Origin: Shewanella sp. Choline-02u-19
GTDB taxonomy: Bacteria; Pseudomonadota; Gammaproteobacteria; Enterobacterales; Shewanellaceae
Length of the DNA stretch: 64,000 nt
NCBI RefSeq assembly: GCF_002836205.1
Contig: NZ_PJBE01000013.1
Location: forward strand, 2,604,001 to 2,668,000
Direction: 5' to 3'
Within the stretch, counting starts at the first letter, position 1; every line of letters starts with the position of its first letter. Below are positions 9,001 through 16,088 of this stretch, piece after piece. The notes beneath the pieces are model-generated. The model had not been told where the DNA came from, did no database searches, and saw only the letters and a list, made by a program, of their open reading frames with translations. Both the position numbers and the translations under genes were made by a program.

Positions 9001-10486
9001 GATAAACCCTAAGGCCTTGGTCTCAGTCAAACTGGTTTCAGAACCCGGCGTCGGCACCATCGCCACTGGCGTGGCTAAAGCCTACGCCGATATGATCACC
9101 ATATCGGGTTATGACGGCGGCACAGGGGCTAGCCCTATTACCTCGGTAAAGTATGCTGGCAGTCCATGGGAACTGGGACTTGCTGAAGTGCATCAGTCGC
9201 TAGTGACCAACGGCCTACGTCATAAAATTCGCTTGCAAGTGGATGGCGGTTTAAAAACCGGTAAAGACGTCATCAAAGCTGCGCTGCTCGGCGCTGAAAG
9301 CTTTGGTTTTGGTACCGTGCCTATGATTGCACTCGGTTGTAAATACCTGCGTATTTGCCACCTCAATAACTGTGCAACCGGCGTTGCGACGCAAAACAAA
9401 CAGCTACGTAATGAGCATTACCACGGCTTACCAGAGCGCGTAATGACTTACTTTGAGTTTGTCGCCCAAGAGATCCGCGAGTACATGGCGGACTTAGGTG
9501 TCACCGAATTTGAACAGCTCGTTGGCCGTAGCGATTGGTTAGCGGCATTAGAGGGCGAAACTGCTAAGCAACAAGGTTTAGATCTAACCCCAATTCTGTA
9601 TCGCCCTGAAGTGCCAGCTGCATCGGCAGTCACATGGCGCGAAACCAATCCACCATCAGATCCAGGCACGTTAAATAAACGCCTAGTTGAAGATTGCAAA
9701 GAGGCTGTACTCGCGGGTGAATCTATTTGTGAGATGTTCAACATCAACAATACCGATCGCTCAGTGGGCGCCAGCCTTTCAGGTTATATAGCAACCCATA
9801 TGGGTCGCGATGGGGCTAAATCTCCCATTATGTTGAAGTTTAATGGCAGTGCTGGCCAAAGCTTTGGCGTGTGGAATGCTCCAGGCCTCGAGCTAATGCT
9901 GTGTGGCGACGCTAACGATTACGTCGGCAAAGGCATGTCAGGCGGTAAAATTTGTGTTTATCCACCTTTAGGCAGTCCATTCAAATCAGAGCGTTCTACC
10001 ATTTTAGGTAACACCTGTTTGTATGGCGCATCGGGCGGTAAATTGTTTGCCTCGGGTCAGGCTGGCGAGCGTTTCGCGGTGCGTAACTCCGGCGCAATTG
10101 CCGTAGTTGAAGGCTTAGGTGATAACGGTTGTGAATATATGACCGGTGGCATCGTTGTGGTACTAGGCTGTACAGGCGTTAACTTTGGTGCGGGCATGAC
10201 GGGCGGCTTTGCTTATGTATTTGATCAGTTTGGCCGCTTTAATCGCCGCGTCAATACTGAGATGGTCGACACTCACAAAGTAGAGTCCGCTATTCAGCAA
10301 CAACATTTACGCGAGTTGATCGAGCAGCATGTTAAAGAAACCAACAGCGAACATGCCAAGATGATCTTAAGTGATTTTGAAAACTGGATAGATTGTTTTA
10401 TTTTGGTCAAACCAAAAAATGTTGAGCTAAGCGATCTGTTAAAATTAGAGCCATCAGAACCTGCACTAGCAGTCAGAGCGGGGTAA
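6038..10486 (+). CDS. gltB: Glutamate synthase (NADPH) large subunit GltB
   Basis: GltB makes two glutamates from glutamine and 2-oxoglutarate with electrons passed on by GltD. The frame opens at a TTG at 6017, but the ATG at 6038 has TTAGGGAG seven bases upstream, giving 1482 residues, normal for the family. A 12-residue leader precedes C13 (DNCGFGLIAQM), the nucleophile expected to be exposed by cleavage. Domains follow in order: class II glutamine amidotransferase (13 to about 430), central domain, FMN-binding synthase barrel, and C-terminal GXGXG beta-helix. The 3Fe-4S cysteines are in CKYLRICHLNNC (C-X5-C-X4-C). gltD follows after six bases in one operon. Confidence 0.97.
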   Translation: MSLYHPSFERDNCGFGLIAQMDGEASHRIVRTAIHGLDRMKHRGGIAADGRTGDGCGLLMQLPTEFFKAIAAENDWHLSRRFAVGMLFLSQDEELASQTKHLIEQELQKETLSVAGWRDVPVNPDVLGPIGKASQPQIVQVLINAPIGWREKDLERRLYMARRRVEQQLSHDKDFYIASLSGQVIVYKGLMMPADLPSFYSDLADIRLQSAICLFHQRFSTNTSPKWPLAQPFRYLAHNGEINTITGNRQWARARAYKFHAPLLPDLQQAAPFVNETGSDSSSLDNMLEMLLAGGMDLYRAMRLLIPPAWQSNPEMDAELKAFYDFNSMHMEPWDGPAGIVMTNGRHAACAVDRNGLRPSRYVITKDRILTLASEVGIWDYAPDEVIEKGRVGPGELLVLDTLNGKLYSSFEIDNDLKRRHPYKEWMAKNSKVLKPAEDFGPNEQGSREYSDDQLLQYQKQFGYSREELEQVIWVLAKKGEEATGSMGDDTPMAVLSKKSRTIYDYFRQKFAQVTNPPIDPLREKHVMSLTTCAGREQNLFNETTGHAYRVMFNSPVLLFSDFSQLMALDSTYYRANTIDLNYDLSEGLEAAVKRICDEAERLARTGTTLLILSDRATAKSKQVIPAAMAVGAVQQILVNKSLRCDTNIIVETASARDPHHFAVLIGFGATAIYPYLVYECISDLAKRNGVENTRDLMLNFRLGIDKGLRKIMSKMGISTVASYRCSQQFEAVGLADEVVELCFNGVISRIQGASFKLIEQDQQLLHKNAFRAHQALPQGGLLKYVEGGEYHCFNPDVVNTLQASLRDQDYGNYKRFTELVDNRPIATLRDLIEVKGELAPVDVSTVEAAKTLFTRFDSAAMSIGALSPEAHEALAVAMNRLGGRSNSGEGGEDPRRFNTEGNSAIKQVASGRFGVTAHYLVNAEVLQIKIAQGAKPGEGGQLPGDKVSVEIAALRNARPGVTLISPPPHHDIYSIEDLAQLIFDLKQINPKALVSVKLVSEPGVGTIATGVAKAYADMITISGYDGGTGASPITSVKYAGSPWELGLAEVHQSLVTNGLRHKIRLQVDGGLKTGKDVIKAALLGAESFGFGTVPMIALGCKYLRICHLNNCATGVATQNKQLRNEHYHGLPERVMTYFEFVAQEIREYMADLGVTEFEQLVGRSDWLAALEGETAKQQGLDLTPILYRPEVPAASAVTWRETNPPSDPGTLNKRLVEDCKEAVLAGESICEMFNINNTDRSVGASLSGYIATHMGRDGAKSPIMLKFNGSAGQSFGVWNAPGLELMLCGDANDYVGKGMSGGKICVYPPLGSPFKSERSTILGNTCLYGASGGKLFASGQAGERFAVRNSGAIAVVEGLGDNGCEYMTGGIVVVLGCTGVNFGAGMTGGFAYVFDQFGRFNRRVNTEMVDTHKVESAIQQQHLRELIEQHVKETNSEHAKMILSDFENWIDCFILVKPKNVELSDLLKLEPSEPALAVRAG

Positions 10487-10492
10487 ATAAAA

Positions 10493-11902
10493 ATGAGCAA
10501 TGATTTTCAGTTTATTGAAGTTGGGCGTAAAGACCCCACTAAACACGCTGCCAAACAACGTGCTACGCAGTTTATAGAGATTTATCAACCTTTTGCTAAA
10601 CAACAGGTAGTAGAGCAATCTGACCGCTGTCTCGACTGCGGTAACCCCTATTGTGAATGGAAATGCCCACTGCATAACTACATTCCTAATTGGCTGGAGT
10701 TAGCAAAACAGGGCCGTATTATGGAAGCGGCTGACTTGGTGCACGAAACCAATACTCTACCGGAGGTTTGTGGCCGTGTTTGCCCACAAGATAGGCTTTG
10801 TGAAGGTGCCTGTACGCTTAACGAAGAGTTCGGAGCTGTTACAATCGGTAATGTAGAAAAGTACATTACCGATACCGCAATATCTCAGGGATGGCGCCCT
10901 GATTTGTCAAAAGTCACTCCACGTAAAGAGCGCGTCGCCATTATTGGTGCGGGCCCTGCGGGACTAGGTTGCGCCGACATACTCGCCCGTAACGGTGTGC
11001 AAGCCATCGTTTATGATAAAAACGTACAGATTGGCGGCCTACTCACTTATGGCATTCCCTCGTTCAAGCTCGACAAAGAGGTGATGCAAGTTCGCCGTAA
11101 CGTGCTTGAGGGCATGGGCATCGAGTTTAAGCTCGGTGTTACTGTCGGCAAAGATATCGACTTTAAAGAGTTGATTGAAAACTACGACGCGGTTTTCCTC
11201 GGCATGGGCACCTATACTGCGATGAAAGCTAACCTTGTGGGTGAAGATGCCCAAGGTGTTCATCAAGCGCTGCCGTACCTTATCGGTAACACCCATAACG
11301 TGATGGGCACTGAGTGTATCGATAACCCTTATCTAAGCCTTAAAGGTAAGCGCGTTGTGGTACTCGGTGGTGGTGATACCGCAATGGATTGTGTCCGCAC
11401 CGCAGTGCGACAAGGGGCAACGACAGTCACTTGTGCCTATCGCCGTGATGAAGAAAACATGCCAGGTTCACGCCGTGAGGTTAAAAATGCGCGTGAAGAA
11501 GGCGTTGAATTTTTGTTTAACCGCCAGCCCAGTGAAATTAAAACCGTCGATGGCAAAGTGGTGGGTATCGAGTGCATTGAAACCGAGCTCGGTGAGCCCG
11601 ATGCCAGTGGTCGCCGTCGCCCAGTGCCAATTGAGGGCAGTGAACAAGTCCTTGAAGCTGACGCCATCATTATCGCCTTTGGTTTCCAACCAAGCCCGGC
11701 AAAATGGTTAGCTGATTTTGATATTGAGCTTAATGACTGGGGTTTAGTCAAAGCGCCGAAAGTCGCCGACAACCCATTCCAAACCAGCAACCCTAAAGTC
11801 TTTGCTGGAGGCGATATGGTCCGAGGTTCTGATTTAGTCGTTACCGCGATAGCCGAAGGACGAGATGCCGCACTCGGCATTCTCAATACCTTCGAAGATT
11901 AA
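10493..11902 (+). CDS. gltD: Glutamate synthase small subunit GltD
   Basis: GltD takes electrons from NADPH and passes them through FAD and iron-sulfur clusters to GltB. The 469 residues begin with a cysteine-rich cluster domain (CLDCGNPYCEWKCP, then CGRVCPQDRLCEGAC). An FAD-binding Rossmann motif (AIIGAGPAGLGCADIL) and an NADPH-binding motif (VVVLGGGDTAMDC) follow. It starts six bases after the gltB stop and ends at a clear terminator, so gltBD form a two-gene operon for nitrogen assimilation. Confidence 0.97.
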   Translation: MSNDFQFIEVGRKDPTKHAAKQRATQFIEIYQPFAKQQVVEQSDRCLDCGNPYCEWKCPLHNYIPNWLELAKQGRIMEAADLVHETNTLPEVCGRVCPQDRLCEGACTLNEEFGAVTIGNVEKYITDTAISQGWRPDLSKVTPRKERVAIIGAGPAGLGCADILARNGVQAIVYDKNVQIGGLLTYGIPSFKLDKEVMQVRRNVLEGMGIEFKLGVTVGKDIDFKELIENYDAVFLGMGTYTAMKANLVGEDAQGVHQALPYLIGNTHNVMGTECIDNPYLSLKGKRVVVLGGGDTAMDCVRTAVRQGATTVTCAYRRDEENMPGSRREVKNAREEGVEFLFNRQPSEIKTVDGKVVGIECIETELGEPDASGRRRPVPIEGSEQVLEADAIIIAFGFQPSPAKWLADFDIELNDWGLVKAPKVADNPFQTSNPKVFAGGDMVRGSDLVVTAIAEGRDAALGILNTFED

Positions 11903-11934
11903 GCGTTGAGTTCTAAGATTTAAGTTTGTGATTG

Positions 11935-11959
11935 GCGCTCCGCAAGGAGCGCTTTTTTT
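11935..11959 (+). terminator. Rho-independent terminator of gltBD
   Basis: GCGCTCC (11935-11941) and GGAGCGC (11946-11952) pair around a GCAA tetraloop and are followed by seven T (11953-11959). This is a textbook terminator 32 bp after the gltD stop. Just beyond it a 12-bp unit (GCTATAGAATGA) is repeated about two and a half times. Confidence 0.95.
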
Positions 11960-12079
11960 GCGCTATAGAATGAGCTATAGAATGAGCTATAGAGAACTCA
12001 TTTTGGACAAAGAGAGGGAGAAGCTCAGCGTTAGCAACGACTAATAAGAATAAACGAGTAAAGCCTTCTCCCATTCCAC

Positions 12080-12685
12080 CTATTCTCGCAAATCCATGAC
12101 TATTCGATCACTTTGCCTTTTAAGCATTAAGGTTTCTGCACATATTTTCATTTCGTGCCAGCTAAGGAATGAAGTGTTAGTTGCAATAAAAGTATTCCAA
12201 GCCTCTGAACTCAGCTCCTCTTGCGTGCTTAGGGAAATGCCTGAACTAGAAACCATGGATTCTATGTTTTCATAGTTTGAATGCAACTGAATAAAGTCGG
12301 GATGAAGTAACTCGTTGAATAAGAATCTTCTTTCTACCTTCTTTGACATGAGCTTGTCACATTTCACGCACAAGAAATATGATTGATATTCACCTTGCCA
12401 CTCCGAAATTTTCATACGAGTAGTAAAGCCTTTGCTGCAACATGAGCAATGTTGAGCTTTCAATGCTGCTTGTTTTGTAGAGCTGTTATAACACTTCTTA
12501 CATAAAGCGAGCTTTTCACCACCTTTTTCAAGGTAGTAGCTGTTTTGCTTTCTATGGCTTATCACCTCGTCACACTCACAGCAAACAGATTGCTTCTTGT
12601 TCATGTAGTACACACTGATAAACAAAGCACTAATACCACTAAGTATCAAAGCTAACAGGTCACTAGATTCCACAGTATTCCTCAT
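12080..12685 (-). CDS. Hypothetical membrane-anchored protein with four cysteine pairs
   Basis: I do not recognise this 201-residue protein. It has one N-terminal transmembrane segment (about residues 10-28, LLALILSGISALFISVYYM). Four cysteine clusters follow (CCEC near 35, CKKC, CSCC, CVKC), spaced like two treble-clef or zinc-ribbon units, then a charged C-terminal half without motifs. The pattern suggests a cytoplasmic zinc-binding domain tethered to the inner membrane. The ATG at 12685 has only a distant GGGG upstream. The gene is convergent with gltD and borders the repeat array, so it belongs to the variable part of the window. Function cannot be assigned. Confidence 0.65.
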   Translation of the reverse strand: MRNTVESSDLLALILSGISALFISVYYMNKKQSVCCECDEVISHRKQNSYYLEKGGEKLALCKKCYNSSTKQAALKAQHCSCCSKGFTTRMKISEWQGEYQSYFLCVKCDKLMSKKVERRFLFNELLHPDFIQLHSNYENIESMVSSSGISLSTQEELSSEAWNTFIATNTSFLSWHEMKICAETLMLKRQSDRIVMDLRE

Positions 12686-13072
12686 ATGTATAACGCCCCA
12701 ATCAGGGACTAAATTGACATCATTAGACGAATTATTTCAACTGTAGAGGCGCAGCAAACCAAACCCTACTCACAGTATCGGTTCCTTGCTTTAATGTTTC
12801 AGCTACAAACTCTTTAACGCCCATTTAGAAATTATCCTAGCCAGATATTCGGCTAACACTTATTCATTAGCAGCTCGCTAACGTACTTAGCTAAACGCTT
12901 AATTTGTTCAACGGTATCATTGCTAAACTATTGTTGCAAAAACTTATTTTCTCACTCACCACCCTGTATATAAATGGTTTTGGCAGGAGAAGAGCCCACT
13001 CGTTTACGAGTTCTAGTGACCACTAGTGATCTTTGTGTATTATTCAATGCTGAGTACCCAGTTATATCTAAT
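12686..13072. other. Gene-free spacer left of the repeat array
   Basis: No gene is supported here. Two small perfect hairpins sit next to the array: ACTCGT-TT-ACGAGT at 12998-13011 and CTAGTG-AC-CACTAG at 13013-13026. They may mark the left edge of the repeated element. Confidence 0.5.
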
Positions 13073-13517
13073 GGCTCCAATGACCTGCGGTCAGGGTATG
13101 TGCAGGCGCAACTGAGACTCGCTGCAAGCACGTCCATGTGAGCTCAACGAAAACGTCCCTGTTTTCGAACGCCTCAGCCGCATCTACACTGGGTTGGAAA
13201 GCTCAAGACCCCGACTCTTGTGCTTTCAATTAAGAGCACCAAAGTAACCACTCCATATAACGAATAGAAAACACCAATTCCCCATCGAAGTTGCCGAAAT
13301 GCGTTGGAATAAATCGCGTAAGTCCAGACATGGATGTCTGGCTAGCTTTCGCGGGGCACGGGTGATCCAAGAGGGGATTGCTGTTGATCCCCTCTTGGCC
13401 GAGTGTGAGCTGGAAGCTCACGACCTTTATCAAACGAAGTTTGAATGCTGTCACTGTAAAGCTCGGGGGTGGGCGAAGCGCCACGACTCACCTCGGCCGT
13501 AAGGCCGTATCTTTAGT
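13073..13517. repeat. Repeat unit 1 (A1-B1-C1)
   Basis: A1 (13073-13202) holds hairpins TGACC-TGC-GGTCA at 13081-13093, CACGTCCATGTG at 13129-13140, and the 20-base hairpin 13148-13167 (CGAAAAC / GTTTTCG arms). B1 (13280-13356) is closed by CCCC/GGGG and CGAA/TTCG and contains CCAGACATGGATGTCTGG at 13324-13341. C1 (about 13360-13517) has 12-bp arms at 13367-13378 and 13387-13398, then GTGAGCT-GGA-AGCTCAC at about 13405-13421. It ends with the CGGCC-GTA-GGCCG hairpin. Confidence 0.75.
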
Positions 13518-14038
13518 GGTTCCAATGACCTGCGGTCAGCGCATGTGCAGACGCAACTGAGGCTCGCTGCAAGTACGTCCATGTAAGCTCAACGATGGCA
13601 TCCATGCCATCAAAGGCCTCAGCCGCATCTACACTGGATTAGAAAAGCGCACACTCTCAGCATTTGTGTTTCAACATTTAAAAATACAAATTTAAAGACA
13701 ACCTTCTTTACTAACAAATAAAACCAGTTCCCCATCGAAGTTGCCGAAATGCGTTGGAAACTCTTTATAAACCAGAGTCGCGTAAGTCCAAACATTGATG
13801 TCTGGCTAGCTTTCGCGGGGCAGGTCGTTCCTTGGCATCCATGCCACCACGACATTCGTAAGTCCATTTACATCAGATGCCCCATCGGAAGCGTTAGCTA
13901 TTTATCCATAAGCATAAGGAAGACAATTTCGCCGGGGCGCTGAGGGATTGACTCTTATGAAATCAAGCGCTTTGCCCCTTGGCTCGGGTGTGGGCGAAGC
14001 GCCACGACTCACCTCGGCCGTAAGGCCGTATCTTTAGT
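13518..14038. repeat. Repeat unit 2 (A2-B2-B2'-C2)
   Basis: A2 starts at 13518 and carries TACGTCCATGTA (13574-13585) and ATGGCATCCATGCCAT (13595-13610) where unit 1 has its differently spelled hairpins. B2 (13730-13820) is closed by CCCC/GGGG and CGAA/TTCG and holds the imperfect hairpin at 13788-13805. A second, shorter B-like domain spans 13880-13937, with CGGAA pairing to TTTCG including one G-T pair. The long C hairpin of units 1 and 3 is missing; only the shared C end (about 13983-14037) remains. Confidence 0.75.
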
Positions 14039-14566
14039 GGTTCCAATGACCTGCGGTCAGCGCATGTGCAGGCGCTACTGAGGCACGCTTTTCGCCATCC
14101 ATGGCCGCTCTGCGGTTTCATCCCTGAAACCGAAGGCCTCAGCCGCATCTACACTGGGTTATAAAAGCGTAAACTCTCAGCATTTGAGTTCTTAATTTAA
14201 AAACGTAAAAACCAACGTGGCACAAAACTAACAGAAAACACTCATTCCCCATCGAAGTTGCCGAAGTACGTTGAAGAAAGAGCCGTAATGCCCACACGGA
14301 TGTGGGCATAGCTTTCGCGGGACAGGATGTCCCATCGGAAGCGTTAGGCTATTTCGAATAAGTATGAGGTCTGTACTCAACGCATGTAACTTCGTCGGGG
14401 CGGCAGGGGTGATCCAAGAGGGGATTGCTGTTGATCCCCTTTTGGCCGAGTGTGAGCTGGAAGCTCACGACCTTTATCAAACGAAGTTTGATTGCTATCG
14501 CTGTAAAGCTCGGGGGTGGGCGAAGCGCCACGACATTCTCGGCCGCAAGGCCGCATCTCTAATAGT
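14039..14566. repeat. Repeat unit 3 (A3-B3-B3'-C3)
   Basis: A3 carries GCCATCCATGGC (14094-14105) and a 20-base hairpin at 14113-14132 with CGGTTTCA / TGAAACCG arms. B3 (14247-14321) holds GCCCACACGGATGTGGGC (14290-14307). That stem is unlike unit 1's, but it sits at the same place and keeps GGAT in the loop. B3' spans 14331-14400. C3 (about 14406-14566) repeats C1 with the long hairpin at 14414-14445, where one C-to-T change leaves a G-T pair. It ends about 150 bp before the ribokinase start. Confidence 0.75.
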
Positions 14567-14716
14567 TTAAATTACTGGCCGAGTAGCAAATATGCAAACT
14601 ACACCAAAGGGATATTAGGACCCTCCCTAAAAAAACAAACCAATTGGTGCGTTTACCATGCTAAGCTTTTATCTTAATCACAACCTCAACAATACTCTGC
14701 GCGTATATTCGACCCT

Positions 14717-15928
14717 ATGAACAAACTAAGCCGAAATGAAAGACTGACTGTTATCTTAAAACTGCTCAGTGAACATAAAACCTTATCAAATGCACAACTC
14801 GCCAAGTTACTTCAGGTGACGCCAAAGACCATTCGTTGTGATCTGGTGCAGCTCGAAAATGAACAGCAAGTGATAAGGACGCATGGTGGTGTTCAAATTT
14901 CTGCTAATTTCGATGCCGATAAATATTGTCTGGATAGATTACTGTCTCAGTTAACTGCCAGCAAAACGTTATCAGGTCTTATGACTCAGAACCTCATGGA
15001 AAATAGGGTCAACAACATGAAAAATAATATTTTTATACTCGGTTCCTTTAATGTCGACATCGTCGCCACGTTGGAGCGTTTTCCACAACCGGGTGAAACC
15101 CTGCATGCGCTAAGCAACAATATTGGCGCTGGCGGCAAGGGAGCCAATCAAGCCTATGCTGCGGCTAAAGCTGGAGCCAATGTCACCTTCATGACCAAAA
15201 TAGGCAAAGATCAATTCAGCCACTTTGCCAAAGAGCATCTCGCCGCAACAGGAATAGATAAGACAATCATTGTCGAATCTGAAAAATCCCCAACAGGCAA
15301 TGCGCTTATTTATGTCTGTGAAACAAGCGGCGAAAATATGATTGCGGTGCATTCAGGTGCTAACACCGAAATAACACCAGCAGAGATCTTACAGGCTGAA
15401 CAACATATCGTTAGCGCTAATCTGTTTTTGACTCAACTCGAAAATAATATCGACGCCATCAGACAATCGATGCAGATAGCGCATACCCATGGCGTTAGAG
15501 TGGTACTCAACCCGGCGCCTTACCATGAGGACACGCCTTCATTATTAAAGTATGTCGATGTGATTACCCCCAATGAGACCGAAGCCTCTTTAATGACGGG
15601 GATCGAGGTTACCGATCTCAGCAGTGCGAAACTGGCGGCAGAAAAAATTAATCAGATGGGGGTTAATACTGTGGTGATCACCCGTGGCTCTCAAGGTGTT
15701 CTTGTGTATGAAAACGAGCAGTTCAAAGAGGTGGCAGCCATTAAATGTGTTGTGACTGATACCACAGGTGCTGGAGATGCCTTTAACGGCGCTCTCGTTG
15801 CTCAAATTGTAAAAGGCGAAACTCTGTTCAATGCCGCAAAATACGCCAACGCGTACGCATCCTTGGCTGTTGAGCGTGAAGGTGCTGCCAATATGCCAGA
15901 TGCTAGCTTAGTGGCTGCGCGGCTATAG
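14717..15928 (+). CDS. rbsK: Ribokinase with an N-terminal DeoR-type DNA-binding domain
   Basis: Residues 1-60 form a DeoR-like helix-turn-helix (SNAQLAKLLQVTPKTIRCDL). A linker follows to about residue 100, then a complete PfkB-family ribokinase of about 300 residues. The kinase shows GSFNVDIVA, the sugar-binding GAGGKGANQA block and the anion-hole and catalytic motif DTTGAGDAFNGAL. It phosphorylates ribose at O5 so the sugar can enter the pentose phosphate pathway. The ATG at 14717 has no Shine-Dalgarno sequence. An in-frame ATG at 15017 preceded by AGGGT would give a stand-alone 303-residue ribokinase, the usual length. It is convergent with a nucleoside hydrolase, fitting ribose salvage from nucleosides. 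Whether the HTH regulates its own operon is unknown. Confidence 0.88.
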   Translation: MNKLSRNERLTVILKLLSEHKTLSNAQLAKLLQVTPKTIRCDLVQLENEQQVIRTHGGVQISANFDADKYCLDRLLSQLTASKTLSGLMTQNLMENRVNNMKNNIFILGSFNVDIVATLERFPQPGETLHALSNNIGAGGKGANQAYAAAKAGANVTFMTKIGKDQFSHFAKEHLAATGIDKTIIVESEKSPTGNALIYVCETSGENMIAVHSGANTEITPAEILQAEQHIVSANLFLTQLENNIDAIRQSMQIAHTHGVRVVLNPAPYHEDTPSLLKYVDVITPNETEASLMTGIEVTDLSSAKLAAEKINQMGVNTVVITRGSQGVLVYENEQFKEVAAIKCVVTDTTGAGDAFNGALVAQIVKGETLFNAAKYANAYASLAVEREGAANMPDASLVAARL

Positions 15929-15960
15929 CGACCGTTAGCAAACAGTAAACGGCTTGCAAG

Positions 15961-15993
15961 AAAAAAGCGTAGTGTTTAGCACTACGCTTTTTT
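15961..15993. terminator. Bidirectional terminator between ribokinase and nucleoside hydrolase
   Basis: Arms GCGTAGTG (15967-15974) and CACTACGC (15980-15987) pair around TTTAG, with six A before and six T after. It can therefore serve both converging genes. Confidence 0.95.
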
Positions 15994-16088
15994 GTTCTTT
16001 GGCTTTATTAGAGGCTTAAATAAAAGTCCTCTTAATAAAAGCCATTTCAATTCAACCGCCTATATTCGGGCGCCTTAGATTGAACCCA

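Larger units (their letters stand above)
13073..14566. repeat. Array of three tandem hairpin-rich repeat units
   Basis: Three diverged units begin at 13073, 13518 and 14039, each opening with a GGYTCCAATGACCTGCGGTC block. Each unit has module A (ending near CCGCATCTACACTGG), module B (one or two copies, enclosed by CCCC-AT-CGAA or CGGAA pairing with TTCG or TTTCG and GGGG), and module C (ending CGGCCGTAAGGCCG or close to it). The modules are dense in perfect hairpins. At equivalent places the stem sequences differ between units while pairing is kept or nearly kept. Short ORFs on both strands differ between units and look accidental. I recall similar spurious peptides being annotated repeatedly in Shewanella genomes, so the element is probably dispersed and multicopy; that is memory, not a search. 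Confidence 0.8.

Noticed and set aside
11961..11996. Short tandem repeat GCTATAGAATGA after the gltBD terminator
   Set aside because: Only about two and a half copies; probably slippage without functional meaning.
13073..14566. CRISPR array
   Set aside because: Repeat units are about 445-530 bp and are themselves internally structured; there are no short regular repeats with unique spacers and no cas genes nearby.
13073..14566. Retron, diversity-generating element or group II intron
   Set aside because: No reverse transcriptase or maturase frame exists nearby, and no intron domain V-like hairpin was recognised.
12952..14570. Several ORFs of 60-84 codons on both strands within the repeat array
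   Set aside because: They differ between units, overlap hairpins, lack ribosome-binding sites and follow structural rather than codon conservation; they are treated as chance frames in non-coding repeats.
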